This document shows positions 18,491-29,204 of a DNA stretch of 54,762 nt, piece by piece (position 1 is the stretch's first letter; each line of letters opens with the position of its first letter). The DNA is from Chara braunii. Its lineage: Eukaryota; Streptophyta; Charophyceae; Charales; Characeae. Under the pieces are notes generated by a model. It did not search any database. It was not told where the DNA came from and saw only the letters and a program-made list of their open reading frames with translations. Position numbers and translations under genes: made by a program. The stretch spans positions 991,278 through 1,046,039 of the forward strand of contig BFEA01000023.1 in NCBI GenBank assembly GCA_003427395.1. The letters are read 5' to 3'.

Positions 18491-19324
18491 GGAATGATTT
18501 TTCTCTGTACAAGCAACAGAATAAAGAAACAGGTCCTGCATCACCAGCCAATTTTCTGAATTGGCCTACGTCAGAATGTTTCAGGTGCGGGGGCCTGGTG
18601 CATTGTCTGTCAGCTTTAAGCCACAGCCGCAGGGAGTTGACTCGGTTCAAGGGAATGCCGAAATGCCTGCCACTCGTTGGGTTCGAGAGGCCCTTGAGTT
18701 GGTTGCTTAGATGCTTCTTCTTTTCATGACTTGTCCATTCTCTCCTTCGAAGGGATTGATCCGGTGGCCGAGCGAATGTTTGATCTCTCGATTGTGTCGC
18801 TGATTGACTCGGATTGCGTACGTATGTGAGATCTCTCGGCTTGCGAACCCAATCGTTAGCCGTGGAGCTTAATGCGCGCTCCATATTGGCGCAGGCGTTT
18901 GCATGACTTGTCCGTACTCTTGTGAGTTGATGATCGTACGGAATTGTTACCTATGTATGCTCTGAGAGTCTGAGGTTGGACCGGGAATGGCGTGCGGGCT
19001 GCAAATTAGGGGAACCTGTAAAAGGACTTGGGAGGCGGAATGTGTTGTAAGGGTGAGATGACTGTTTGTGACCGTTTTCGTTTCCGTTTTGCAGGCCGCT
19101 ACCTTTGCAAGCAGGAGAGGGGAGGGGAGGGGAGGGGAGGGGCAGGTCCGTTTTTGAATTGTCGAAGAGCTCCATCGTTGCAGGTTGACGGCGACATATC
19201 GTGACGGTCCTCGTGGCGGAAGCTCTCCTGTAGGGGCTCCTGCAGGTATCGGGCTCCCGTTGCTTGCTCTAGTTGTCTACAGCCCAAGGCCTTGGAGCGC
19301 CTAAGTGAGGCGAGGACGAGTACT
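18491..19324 (+). promoter_or_regulatory. Upstream region of expansin A
   Basis: No coding signal. The last 240 bp are strongly conserved with duplicon B, consistent with promoter and 5' UTR. TTTTGCAG at 19087-19094 looks like a 3' splice site and is conserved at 41374, so a 5' UTR intron is possible. A GGGGA pentamer repeat lies at 19118-19142. I could not place a convincing TATA box. Confidence 0.4.
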
Positions 19325-20813
19325 ATGGGGTCGAGCAGGCGTTTCCTAGTAGCGGCCATCGCCGTATTAGCCCTGGCTTGCTTCCACGTCGGCGGAGCGA
19401 GGGGTTTCAACATTGGCAGCATTTGCAATCCGCTCCTGTCGGCTCGGGGTCCGTGGATAAATGGTCATTCCACCTTCTACGATGACTATGGTCGCGGCGG
19501 AGCTTGTGGCTATGGCAGACTCGGAAGTCAGCTGTATGGGACCCGATTTGCTGCGGGTTCGCCGAGAGTGTACTTGGGAGGATTGGCGTGCGGAATGTGC
19601 TTGGAGGTCCGATGTGTCGGCAGCAGAGCCTGCAGACGCTCTAGCGTCCGTCTCACGATCACCGACTTGTGCCCCCCTGGCTACCCCAACACGCAATGGT
19701 GCGGTGGAGGAAAGGTGAGAGATTCTGAAGCTCTTCTTCCGAATCGTGTGCATACAAATTACTAGTAAGCTGTGCGTATCACCCACCCCCCATCTAATGA
19801 ACGGACAATTAACGAGTTTTCTGGCCGTCTGTCTATTGCAATTTGCAACCCTTCGCCATCAATGCCACCTCTGATCTCGTCTCTCTCTCTCTCTCAGCTA
19901 TCGGTATTTCTTTTTGTAGGTACTATGTTCTCGTTTTTTTTCTGTTCTGTAGTAATTTTGAGATCGAACCCTCATGGTCGCCGGCAGGCATCCTTGTGAC
20001 CTTGAGATGGACATCGCTTGCGTATGTCCGTGATAGATGCTGAGTTGCGTGAGTACGAGTTTTTTCGGGTCTTGCCGAATGCTCGTGTGAACGGAACAGT
20101 CTTTTCTGACATTCTGTACCTCGGGGATGACGAAGCTGTCAGATTGAAGTGAAACTACAAGTCCGAGTCATCGATCTATGTACTTGAGATGGGTGACACG
20201 CTTGCGTATGTCCTTACTACTCCTTAGTATGATCTACACTGGGCAGTAATGGTCAGGAAAGGTTCTCCCAAATCACTGTCTCATGCCGAATCGTAGTCTT
20301 GCGCAATGATTTTTCTCTTTGTCCTTTTTTTATGAATGAGTAAAACGAAAAAAAACAAAGGTGGCTGTTTGACCCTGGGTAAATAATGTGCATCATCCTC
20401 TGTGTCTCTGTTTGCAGATTCACTTGGACATCGGGAAAAACGCTTTCCCCGTCATCGCGGATCCGAGGGCGGGACACGTGCCTATCCAGTTCCGTACCGT
20501 GCCTTGCGCCCCGTACAAGGTCCTGAAGCTAAGTCTGAGAGGTCACAGATGGTGGCTCGAGGTCACGGCGCTGGCCATTCCCGGGAGCGGAAGAGTATTG
20601 AAGATGGAGGTTGCCGGGAGGGGCGGTCGCTGGGTGAGCCTGAAGCGCGCATTTGGAGCTGCTTGGGCCACTGCAGGGGCGACTCTACAGACGCCTATCT
20701 CAGTCCGTATTTCCATATTCGGAAAGTTGTGCAAGCTCATTGCCAAGGACTGCATCAAGGGACAGATCTACAACGGAAGGCAGCTTAGCTGCGCATACTT
20801 CGTGGGGTACTGA
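19325..20813 (+). CDS. Expansin, copy A (two exons)
   Basis: Exons 19325-19714 and 20418-20813; 703-bp intron with GT...AG ends, phase 0. The product is 261 residues, normal for an expansin. Residues 1-27 are a secretion signal (GSSRRFLVAAIAVLALACF, then ARG). Domain 1 (about 30-145) is the six-stranded GH45-like barrel: HSTFYDDYGRGGACGYG, many cysteines (34, 61, 89, 92, 97, 103, 116, 126) and ITDLCPPGYPNTQWC. The usual HFD motif is HLD at 132-134. Domain 2 (about 150-261) is the carbohydrate-binding CBM63 fold with VPIQFRTVPC and surface tryptophans at 175, 176, 202 and 213. Expansins loosen cell walls without hydrolysis. I start at the ATG before the signal. It is 91% identical to copy B by my count (23 differences). 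Confidence 0.93.
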
Positions 20814-21287
20814 GGAACACCCTCCCCTCCGCCCGAGCTTGTTTCCCCTGCTCAAGGCTGTGGATTGCCTCTTGTGGGCGGGCGGATGGGATGAGGAGGT
20901 GCTGCCATGGACTGCGCACAGGACTGCGGAGGTCCAGGTGAACAACGAACTGTGTTCTTGTTGCAATAATGGAGCTGTGTTCTAGTAGGAAATTGTTTGT
21001 AAATTGTAATTAAGGTTAGCAAGTGGGTAAAGCGTCCATTTTTAGGACTTCAGTCGCCGTCAGGACTTCCTATGACATCCAGGATCGATAACCCCGAGGG
21101 TTATGGATCACGGTATGCGTGAGGGAAGGGGGAAGAGTGTTTACAAAGCACCGATGGGTCGATTCGTGGCTAAGGCCAAGTTCTACTGTCCGTGGTCCGC
21201 TAGGAGATTGAACGCCGGTCGCAAGCCCGACGGGATGGATGGAAAACGCCAAGAGATCGGAAGGATCAAATGGGCTTGAAATTTATT

Positions 21288-21289
<2 letters not shown>
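20814..21289 (+). other. 3' flank of expansin A
   Basis: Probable 3' UTR and downstream spacer. GGCTGTGGATTGCCTCTTG here recurs at 43393 after expansin B. No second gene seen. Confidence 0.5.
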
Positions 21290-21343
<54 letters not shown>

Positions 21344-21344
21344 N

Positions 21345-21431
<87 letters not shown>
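21290..21431. repeat. (CT)n microsatellite with one N
   Basis: Pure CT tract of about 70 units with a single N at 21344, a closed assembly gap. Confidence 0.97.
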
Positions 21432-21437
<6 letters not shown>

Positions 21438-23040
21438 CTGTGTGTTTGTCTTCTCTTACTCACGGCTGAAAGCTCCTGCTGATCACGTGGTTGCTTCGAC
21501 GTTCGAAGGACGCAGACCAAGCCGCAGTCCACGGCCGAAAGCTCCTGCTGATCACGTGGGGATGGGGCTCGTACGTTGTAGCCGTGACTCTCCCGTGAGC
21601 CTTGAGTTCCTGATTCCGTCTCTGTTTCTGCTCTTAGGTTCATCCTTCCTGTGAGCCATCTTCCGCGAAAGCCGTTCTACGTCACAGTCCACTGCGCAGT
21701 ACGCCGTTCCAGTCAAGCATTTTTTCGGATTCGGATACGCTGGACAGTGCCAGGACTTGCTTGCTTTGCGGCAGCTTCTGAGGTGTGTGTCGGGACATAG
21801 CACAGCTTTCCGGCCGTCTATGGTGTAGAAAGGTCCGTGCGGTCAGACACACTGCGGTACTATAGGGGTAACAGGCCCTGAGGTCTCGAAATGGTGCAGG
21901 CCTTCTTTGCCTTCAGTCTGAGGGCAAGGGCGTTCTTGTCCAGAACCGTCGTGATTCTTGTTCTCTAGGTTGCGGAAGGAGCTTGGGATCTGTGAGCCGT
22001 ATGTAGTGGGGTTAAAAGACTTCGGTGTGTATTGTGTGACTACTCTATTCTACGACTCGTCAGGCCAAGTGCATCAAATGGAGCCGTCGACTTGGTACGG
22101 GGTGATGGCAGAGATTGGCAGTCTAACTTCGCCCCCAACGACGGGTCGGCATTGTGTGAATTTGTGTCCCCGTCACTGAGCAGCAGCTTAGACGGCGTTT
22201 CGATTTTCATTCCTTGAGAGACAAGCCCGGTTTAGGGCCGCATTTTTTAGGGGATCGATGAGGAGAAAAGAAATGAGGGCATCGCCAATGAAGGGGAGGG
22301 CGACTGTAGTATAGCGACAACCCTGTCCCATGCTGTGGCAGGGATACGGCCGGTAATTCACCGGGCATGGCTTGTAAGATGAGGCAGTTGCGTCGTGTTG
22401 TCCATTGCTGACAAATGTTGATATTATTGAGCCTTCGAATTCAATTTGGAACAATGTCGTCGTGCATCCCAGGCGTGCTGTGGATCGGGTGGTATGTTAT
22501 GACGAAGTGTACGGACCAACTTCCAATAGTGAGTGGAGATGGAAATGGGAGTGGCGGGTGTGCTACCGGCAGTTCGGCGGCGGAGGGGGTTATCTCCATC
22601 ACAGGGTTTCTCCATCTATGAGAAGCTGGTAACCAGCGAACAGGCGGGAATGGGCTATGGAAGAGATGAGGATAGGGATGCGAGATAACAGTGGGGCCTT
22701 TTTTTTTTCTATGGGGCTTTTGACAGTTGCACACGGAGTCCCGTGAAATATGACGATCGATCCAAGCTATAGATCGCCAGTTCACAGTCGGCAATTGTCG
22801 AGAAGAAGTGCGCGTAATTGCTGCAAAACAAACCTGGCGGGGTGGGCTGTGATTGTGGATGTCGTACCGACACGTACGGTAACCCCCAAAGCAGAGAGCA
22901 ACCTATATATACCTCGACGATTCACTCCAGTTAGGAGCATCAAGCATGCACCCAGCAGATGTACATTAGCAGAGATAGAATCATTTAGAATGTGCTGTGT
23001 CACTGTGTGCTTGTGGAGGAGGGCACTCGGGGTGCCGTAA
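21432..23040. other. Duplicon spacer, no gene recognised
   Basis: Matched piecemeal by 44240-46300. A 28-bp phrase (GAAAGCTCCTGCTGATCACG) is repeated at 21468 and 21538. Frames are not conserved between the duplicons, arguing against a gene. Confidence 0.5.
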
Positions 23041-23540
23041 TTTTTCACTTGCTCTTTTGGTAGTAACTGCTCTTAGCCACATTTGCCAATTGCGGGCGCT
23101 GCCAGACCTCGATTTTGTTAGCCCGTTCGCGGTGTGAATTTTTAGCAGTAGTGGGTGACGAATTTGGTGTTTTGCATATCAGAGCGCGCAACGGGAAATC
23201 AGAAAGTTTTCCCCGTTTGCATGCAAGAGAAACAAAAAGTTAAAAACACAGTTGTTAGAAAAACAGCATCTTTGAAATAGTAGCGGTATTTTCTTGTTTC
23301 CTTTTTCTTCTGGCAGTTACTACTGCTTGCCAGTGTTTGGCAACATTTGCCAAACTGAGTCCCAAGCACTGCCAGACCTCAATTTTGTTAGTGGGTTCCT
23401 GGTGTGAATCTTCAGCAGTAGCGGGTGAGGAATCTGGCTGTTCTATGTATTAGACAAGGTAAGGGCAAATGACAATTTTTCTTGGAGATGTAGGCAAGAG
23501 AAACAACAAAAACAAAAGAACAGTTCTTCAAAAAAAAGCG
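23040..23540. repeat. Local duplication of about 250 bp
   Basis: 23062-23280 and 23310-23540 share GTAACTGCT/GTTACTACTGCTT, CATTTGCCAA, CTGCCAGACCTC.ATTTTG, GTTAG, GTGTGAAT.TT.AGCAGTAG and GTGA.GAAT. Duplicon B (46857-47050) has a single decayed copy. Confidence 0.7.
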
Positions 23541-23603
23541 CACCTTTGACACTTCCTTTCACCTCGTTCGTAGTCTCGTAGACTCCATTGCTGTCCAAGG
23601 CTG

Positions 23604-23606
<3 letters not shown>

Positions 23607-23691
<85 letters not shown>

Positions 23692-23724
23692 NCCTCCCTC
23701 CCTCCCTCCCTCCCTCCCTCCCTC
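23607..23724. repeat. (CT)n then (CCCT)n microsatellite with N
   Basis: CT tract to 23691, N at 23692, then CCCT units to 23724. Confidence 0.97.
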
Positions 23725-24840
23725 GGAGCCTTCAAGGGCGAATTTAGGAACTGTAATGACCCACCAGAACACAGACTGAGAACACTGCTGATTTCTGAGC
23801 TCTGCCGCTGGAATGGATTCCTTGCTGAGATTCCTGCGTTCTTCTGAGTTTTCTAAGTATGTGTGTGTGTGCGTGTTTGATGGTCTGCATGATCGTCTGA
23901 GTGCTGCTTGGCCTGAGTGTGTGTGTGACCAGCAGGGGTACTTGCTTGTTTGAAGGCCCGTAGGGCCAGTACTTACCTGTGGCGGTGACATTGAGGGTTG
24001 AAGGGGGGGGGAAACACTCATGTGGTGGGCAGGAGGCCTGCGACACTCAGGGCAGCGGAAAAACACTCAAGTAGCAGGTAGGCCTGTACCACACCAAGCA
24101 GAAGTAGATGTGCCGGGTACTTGAGGCCGAGCAGAAGAAGACAAAGTTGGCATTTTTAGAGACCCATTAGTTGTAGGCTAGGTCTAGGCGGGTACCAGTC
24201 CTACCAGTCTGAGTCTAGGGCCTGTACGGGCAATATCAGAGTCTGCAATGATGTTTCCCTCCGAAAGGGAGGAGGTACTGCTTGCTTGGGAGGCTGAGCG
24301 GCCTGGACGTCACCGCCCAAGATGCTAGTGGGCCGCTATATCCTCCGACTGAGCCAAGAGCTCAGCCTCATTCTTCGGTGTGCAAGTTTGGGGACACACT
24401 GCTTGGAGCGTTGGCTGGAGGAGTGCTGGGCACTTCAGCGCTGCTGGGAGCGAGAGCTCCCACCTCGGCTATGGTGGATCTCTGGCGGTAGAAGGAGGGA
24501 GAGGAGTACTGAGGAGGAGAGTGGCGAGGTGGCTACCTGGGTATGGTGGACACCATCTTCATCACCTTGTTAGGCGCTACATCTGGAAGGCCCCAGTTGG
24601 GGTAGTGCCACACCGAGGAAGCTCGAGGCAGAGTCAGGCATGGCGGCCTGATGAGCAGCAACATAGGTGCTTTCAAGTGCTTTGTGTTGTCCTTTGGACA
24701 AGAGGGCCGAGCTCTTAGTAGTCCGCCATAGCCTTGGCCTACATGAAGAGGAAGAGGAAGGGTGGTCATGGCTATGGTGGTCCTCACGTTGTACTGGCAC
24801 TGCCTGCAGTAGAAGAGGGATTCGGATATTGATTGGAGTT
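23725..24840. other. No gene recognised
   Basis: GGAGGA- and GGTGGT-rich sequence with several short open frames. None has a recognisable domain or a second copy here. Confidence 0.45.
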
Positions 24841-25443
24841 CGTCGGGCCAGTGCCGGGAAAGTCCTGCGCCGACGATTAAGTGACCGGACCCTAGCGAGC
24901 GCGAGAAATAACGGTTGCCATAGCTTCTTTCTTGTTCTGCTATGTGCACTAGGAATTTTGGCGTGATTAGCGTGCGGGAGTTTTCAATTTTGAAATTCGA
25001 ACTAATGTCGAGCCCCTGGAGGCTCTTGGAATTGTTTTTGGAATTTTCTCTTGCAATTACGATTTAGATTAGGAATTTAGGCACCTTGCAATTTGGCGGC
25101 ACGGGGCTTCTTGCTTGCATGCACCGTGCCCCAACAGGGTCTGGGCTCTGATTCTGTCCGCGCTTTAATCCTGTGTGTAACTGTAGTTTTTGGCGGGCGC
25201 AATCGCAACTGTAATCTTCTTGTTCTTGATGGCTTTCGTATTATTTTTCTTTCCCGCCTCGTCTTCGCTTACACGCTCTTCCTCTATTCTAAGTGGTTCC
25301 CACGGTTGCATGTCCGGATCGATGTGCGGAGAGCGGCTTCGTCCCCCACGCTGCGGCTTGGACGTACAGATGTAGGCACTCCCTCTTTGTCTCTTTCTCA
25401 TCACTCGGTGCTAATCCCGTATCCCTCGCGCAAGCATGCACGC

Positions 25444-25450
25444 TATAAAT
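25444..25450 (+). promoter_or_regulatory. LTR TATA box (C)
   Basis: TATAAAT in GCTATAAATTTTGCAAGCG, aligned with the TATA boxes of the other LTR copies; the probable promoter of the element. Confidence 0.65.
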
Positions 25451-26292
25451 TTTGCAAGCGTGATTAGTTCGCTCTCTAAGAACCTTGAGGTGAGCGCGAT
25501 CAGTGAGGGTCGGCTAACGAGCAAGTTTTGGAAGGTGAGCAAGCATGAGAGTTGGGCAATCCGACGAGCTGGTGCTGAGTGCGCGGGGTTGACGTGTGGT
25601 CGCGATGGACTGCGGCACGTGGGCAAACCTGGCTTGCACACTCAGGCCAAGCGGGGTGACGACTCTGTGTAGCTTGGGAGATGCCGGGCAACAGACCGCC
25701 CGCATTGAGAGAAGAAAGAAAGAGAGTGAGAGAGAGCGAGACGGGGATATGGTGGAACAGTGTCTTCTTCTCCCAACCTTCTATGTAAAGTTTTGATTCC
25801 AACGTTGGTCGATGTTGTTGCCGCACTTTCGGATTTCTTGTGTAAATCATCTCGGACTATCTGCTTTGGGTGTACGTATGCATGAGGATGAATGAACGCG
25901 CGCCCCTCTTTACTTTTTGTTGCCCCCAATCTCAAATCTTCTGTCCAACCACTTGTTTTGAGTCAGGGTGAACGGGTTATTTGGATGCCCAAAACTAACT
26001 CTGCCCTCTTTTCGGTGTGAGCATGAATGTACTGATAGCCAGTGATTGGTTCTGTCTGAGATTTGGATAACAGTTGCATAGAAGGTCTGCAAGCATATAG
26101 GACAAACCGACACGCAAGTAAATCATTGGTAACCCACTCACACGTGGTCTTTGATCCGATCGACCGGCGCATGCGCACGCATGCGTCAAACAGCCGCCCA
26201 CAGAGGTGACCTGCAGCCTACACATGCACGTGTAAGAGCCGACCCGATCCCACTGGTCGAAGATGCCTGCGCCGAATTCCGCTAAATAGGAT

Positions 26293-26873
26293 ATGGCGAT
26301 TGAAACTCCCTTTTGGATTACCGACCGTGAGAGCCTGAGAGATCCGGAATACCGAGCGTATTGGGAAAGGGAACAAGTCAGATGGCAACAAGCTAGACGC
26401 AACGAAACTCGCGGAATCCTGAGTACCCCTGCCGAACTGGAAATGAGCAACTGTACAGAGGCAATTTCTAGTTGGCCATTAATCGAGACTTGCGGATCCT
26501 GGATTATCCCGATAACCGAAGCCAGCATTACCTTCTAACCCCAGGCTTCGTGGCCATCACCACTTGTTTCCCTCCCTATTATGTTGTCCTCCCGTATCAC
26601 CAACTACTCGCCGTCCCTTGGGAGTCCATAGCCCAGTTCTGGCCCCGACCGTCGTGCTTAGAGTGTCAGCAGCACGACGGGCACTGTCCGGCGGGGATCA
26701 CTCGACGAACCCGTCCCGAAACGAAACAACGGGAGCACAGCTCATCCTCCTCAGCCTCGGAGACCTGCGCCGGTCGACAGCGGTACGAGCATTCCCACTG
26801 GGACGCCCTCGGCGCCCCACCCGAACGCCATATGCGGATCAGGCCGCAAGATCGGTCATCACCCCAACTCTGA
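26293..26873 (+). pseudogene. LTR-encoded conserved ORF, copy C, frameshifted
   Basis: The N-terminal part is open from ATG 26293 (81 codons, with DPEYRAYWEREQVRWQQARR). The conserved core continues in a different frame from about 26472 to 26873: DYPDNRSQHYLLTPGF, then FPPYYVVLPYHQL..VPWESIA, then WPRPSCLEC and a Ser/Arg-rich tail. A frameshift around 26470-26530 separates the two halves. This copy matters because gag follows within 400 bp, tying the ORF to the leader of a Ty3 element. Function unknown. Confidence 0.6.
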
Positions 26874-27037
26874 ACCGAAAGAGACACTTGCACGTCTATC
26901 CCTGGAACTTGACACAGGAGATTTCAGTTCCGACCTGGAACTCCACCCCCACTTTCCTAAAATCCTTGGCACACCCCTTTTTGCACTTCCAGGCCCACCA
27001 ACACTCGGAAAGCAGGAAGTCGCGCTGGGTGTGAGTT

Positions 27038-27075
27038 TGGTATCGGAGCCGACAAGTGTCAAGACCCGGGATTGG
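27038..27075 (+). promoter_or_regulatory. LTR/internal junction with primer-binding-site candidates
   Basis: TGGTATCGGAGCC at 27038-27050 is one base from TGGTATCAGAGCC, the complement of plant initiator-Met tRNA 3' end. LTR B2 has the same string followed by CGACACG and then TGGCGCGGTTCC, which resembles an Asp-tRNA-type site; here the matching region is TGTCAAGACCCGGGATT from 27057. The second reading agrees better with LTR termini TGTGACG...CG.CAC.. I cannot choose firmly. Confidence 0.45.
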
Positions 27076-27214
27076 CAAAGGGCTCGGCTCTTTCAAACTC
27101 AACCGACCTGGCGATTCCTAAAAGGGGACGGTCTGCGACTCCGTGCCAAGGAACACGTCGACACGCGAACCTATCGTAACAAGAATCCGGTTTGCAGGCA
27201 GATCAACTGACAAC

Positions 27215-28274
27215 ATGAATGTCAATCAGGCCAACGCTAATCAAGCGCAGGCTCACCAGGCATAGGGAGGGGCAGGTGGTGGCCCAGTACTCGCCCCCCA
27301 GCCCGCACCTCAGCCTGCACGTGTTCGTGCTCCGTCAGCCCGTCAAATTTGTACTTGTTTGACCCGGCGCACCACCTGGCAGGAGCCTGGCTGGCCACGC
27401 TCCGAGCACATCAGTACGATAACGATGAGGCAAGGATTAACTTCCCCTCGAATCTATCGCGAAATACCGCAGCCGATTCTATCGATTATTCGTAAAATCC
27501 CAGAGGGATGGAAAGGTAGGTACAAACTCCTTCATAGATGGACTTCAAAGTAGAGCTATACAAGCCAAGTTGCGAAAACAGTTCTCCCCCATTACCTTCA
27601 CCATGACACAGATCATGGATGCAGTCGAGGAAATGGAGCGAAAATTCGCTGCCAGTTTCCTCGAAGGAGAAGATCACGCTAAAGAGGGGGATTCAACGGA
27701 ACTTACCAGAGCAAGGATGGAATTAGCAGCACTCCAGCACAAGCTTGAAAACATGGGCTTTGTAACAGGCCCCGTCACCTATTTGGAACAGGTGGCGACC
27801 CAACGACCTTCTCCCGGCCAAGCACCAAGATCATAGGTGGCAAGAACACATGCTCAGACCCCTGCGCCGGCGGGTAAGCCAGACGATTTAAATGGAATTC
27901 TAGACCTTACACGTACCTTAGTTAATCTTATGCAGGAAAGCAAGAAGGAGCAGCACAAGTATAATGCCCGCATGGAGTCACTGATGTGCTCCATGCGCCC
28001 CATTAAAAATGGCATTAATGTTCGCACCACCCTGTTCCCTGCCGGAGATCCTGTTGCAGCAGCAGCAGTAGGAGCGGGTGTAGGTACGGCCCCCAGAACG
28101 GACACGTGTTACGCGTGTCACCTGCCTAGACACATGGCAAGGGACTGCCCCGAGATGCAAGTACAAATAGGAGCAGCCCCAGCCGCGGCGGCACCCCTGG
28201 CTAATGGACCAGGCCGAGGAGGAACGATGGTGGAAGAGACAAACGGAGCGATGGCCACTAAGCCGTGGAACTAA
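27215..28274 (+). pseudogene. Ty3-type gag remnant with CCHC zinc knuckle
   Basis: Starts at ATG 27215 with an Asn/Gln/Ala-rich leader that hits TAG after 16 codons. From 27358 another frame gives gag capsid-like sequence (FDPAHHLAGAWLATLRAH) to TAA at 27493. A third frame from 27570 to 28274 continues with a coiled stretch (about QIMDAVEEMERKF), is cut once by TAG at 27834, and ends with the nucleocapsid knuckle CYACHLPRHMARDC (C-x2-C-x4-H-x4-C) at 28106-28147. In a live element this packages the RNA. Two frameshifts and at least three stops make it non-functional. Confidence 0.75.
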
Positions 28275-28684
28275 TCCCCCTTGATCAGTTTATATCGTTA
28301 GGATATCCAGTACTGGGTATGATTGGGGCGATTCGACCGGCAGACGAGGAACGAGAAGTCCCGGAATGGAGACCATCCTCTGGTGAGATGGAATCCGGCG
28401 GCCCTACGTTCATCATTGGAAAGATCGATGTACTCGACATCGTTCGAGCGCTAGATCACCACATCCCACTCCCAGTTGGACATCCGCTATCCATATCGAA
28501 ATAAGCTAACGATCGTATGCTCCAGCATTGCAAGACTAACTGAAAACGATTCGCACTTGCCAAGCTGGCAGCAGTCAAAGGGAAATCCCCCGTTAAAATA
28601 ACGAAACCAGACGTACCCGGACCCTCGGAACCCGTGCGCCTGGGGATTATACAGAAAAGCGATCACTTTCTGCCTATGAAACAC
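28275..28684 (+). pseudogene. Gag-protease linker of the Ty3 element
   Basis: Open from 28265 to 28504 in another frame, then interrupted by stops. Contains LDIVRALDHHIPLPVGH, which looks coding, but I recognise no domain. It ends at the GC-palindrome insert. Confidence 0.4.
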
Positions 28685-29131
28685 CCGCGGACGCGTCCGC
28701 GGGGTCAAGCTCGGAGGGCGGACGTGATCACGGGCGCCGCAGCTCCGGCCGCGGTTGGGTGCGGCCGCAACTTTGACGAATTTTTTGTGACCTTAAAAAT
28801 TTATCAAAAAAAAAAACAAAAAAATATGGAGTTGTAGATTTTTTGGAGATCTAAATTGCGCAATTTTTTATTTTATTTTTTTACTTTGTGTTCGAATTTT
28901 AACAATTCAAAAACTAATTTTTCTTAGGCAAAAGCTGTTTGATTGTTTTTTTCCAAAAAACAAACATGAAATATATGTGATTTTTTATTTTAAATTCAGT
29001 AACGTTTTTGGATATGACCACAAGGCAAAAGTTGTTCAGTATAGGTTTCTGCATAACGTTTTTTTTTCCAGAATGTTTTGATTTTTTTTTTTTTTTTTTT
29101 TCATGGCCGCGGACTGTGGACACGTCCGCGG
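28685..29131. mobile_element. 447-bp insert with GC-palindromic ends
   Basis: The left end is a perfect 18-bp palindrome CCGCGGACGCGTCCGCGG. The right end is CCGCGGAC, nine bases, GTCCGCGG. Outermost 14 bases match as inverted repeats with one mismatch. The interior is GC-rich at the left and strongly A/T-rich with T-runs at the right, without coding signal. It separates two parts of the retroelement polyprotein. No target duplication is clear. A related GC-rich then A/T-rich segment lies at 52230-52420. Confidence 0.6.
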
Positions 29132-29204
29132 ATGGCCGCCGCCAAGGGAGATTCGTAGCTTTCTGCGCATTTAAACCATTCCGTGGAAATCCGCGGAATG
29201 TGAC

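Larger units (their letters stand above)
17630..23600 (+). repeat. Expansin duplicon A
   Basis: Large duplicated segment whose partner is 39945-47098. Shared landmarks in the same order: GGCGCC...TTACTCTGAGAA.TTCCAT, a zinc-finger-like exon, a GT microsatellite, the expansin gene, CAGGACCTC/CAGGACTTC...TGAC.ATG.GTGTAGAAAGGTCC, GCTGTGGCAGGGATA.GGCC, GATGCGAGATAACAGTGGGGC, and a CT microsatellite. Exons are far better conserved than the spacers, so the duplication is old and the genes are under constraint. Confidence 0.8.
24840..27055 (+). mobile_element. 5' LTR C of a Ty3-type element
   Basis: Plus-strand LTR of a third subfamily. Inverse homology to B1/B2 begins near 24845 (GCCGGGAAAGTCCTG) and runs through the TATA box at 25444-25450, GTGAGGGTCGGCTAACGAG (25504), the conserved ORF (26293-26873) and the end block (CACCCCCACTTTCCTAAAAT, CCTTGGCACACCCC, AAGTCGCGCTGGGTGTGAG). 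The true 5' end is not clear; the usual TGTGACGAACC start is not visible. Gag follows directly. Confidence 0.7.

Noticed and set aside
23968-24010. U1 snRNA-like start (ACTTACCTG followed by GGCGGTGAC)
   Set aside because: Only the first ten or so bases fit U1; the loops and the Sm site are absent.
27038-27050. Definite initiator-Met primer-binding site
   Set aside because: The match is good, but solo LTR ends (TGTGACG...CGTCACA) suggest the LTR continues a few bases past it in the B/C subfamilies, so I kept it only as one of two candidates.
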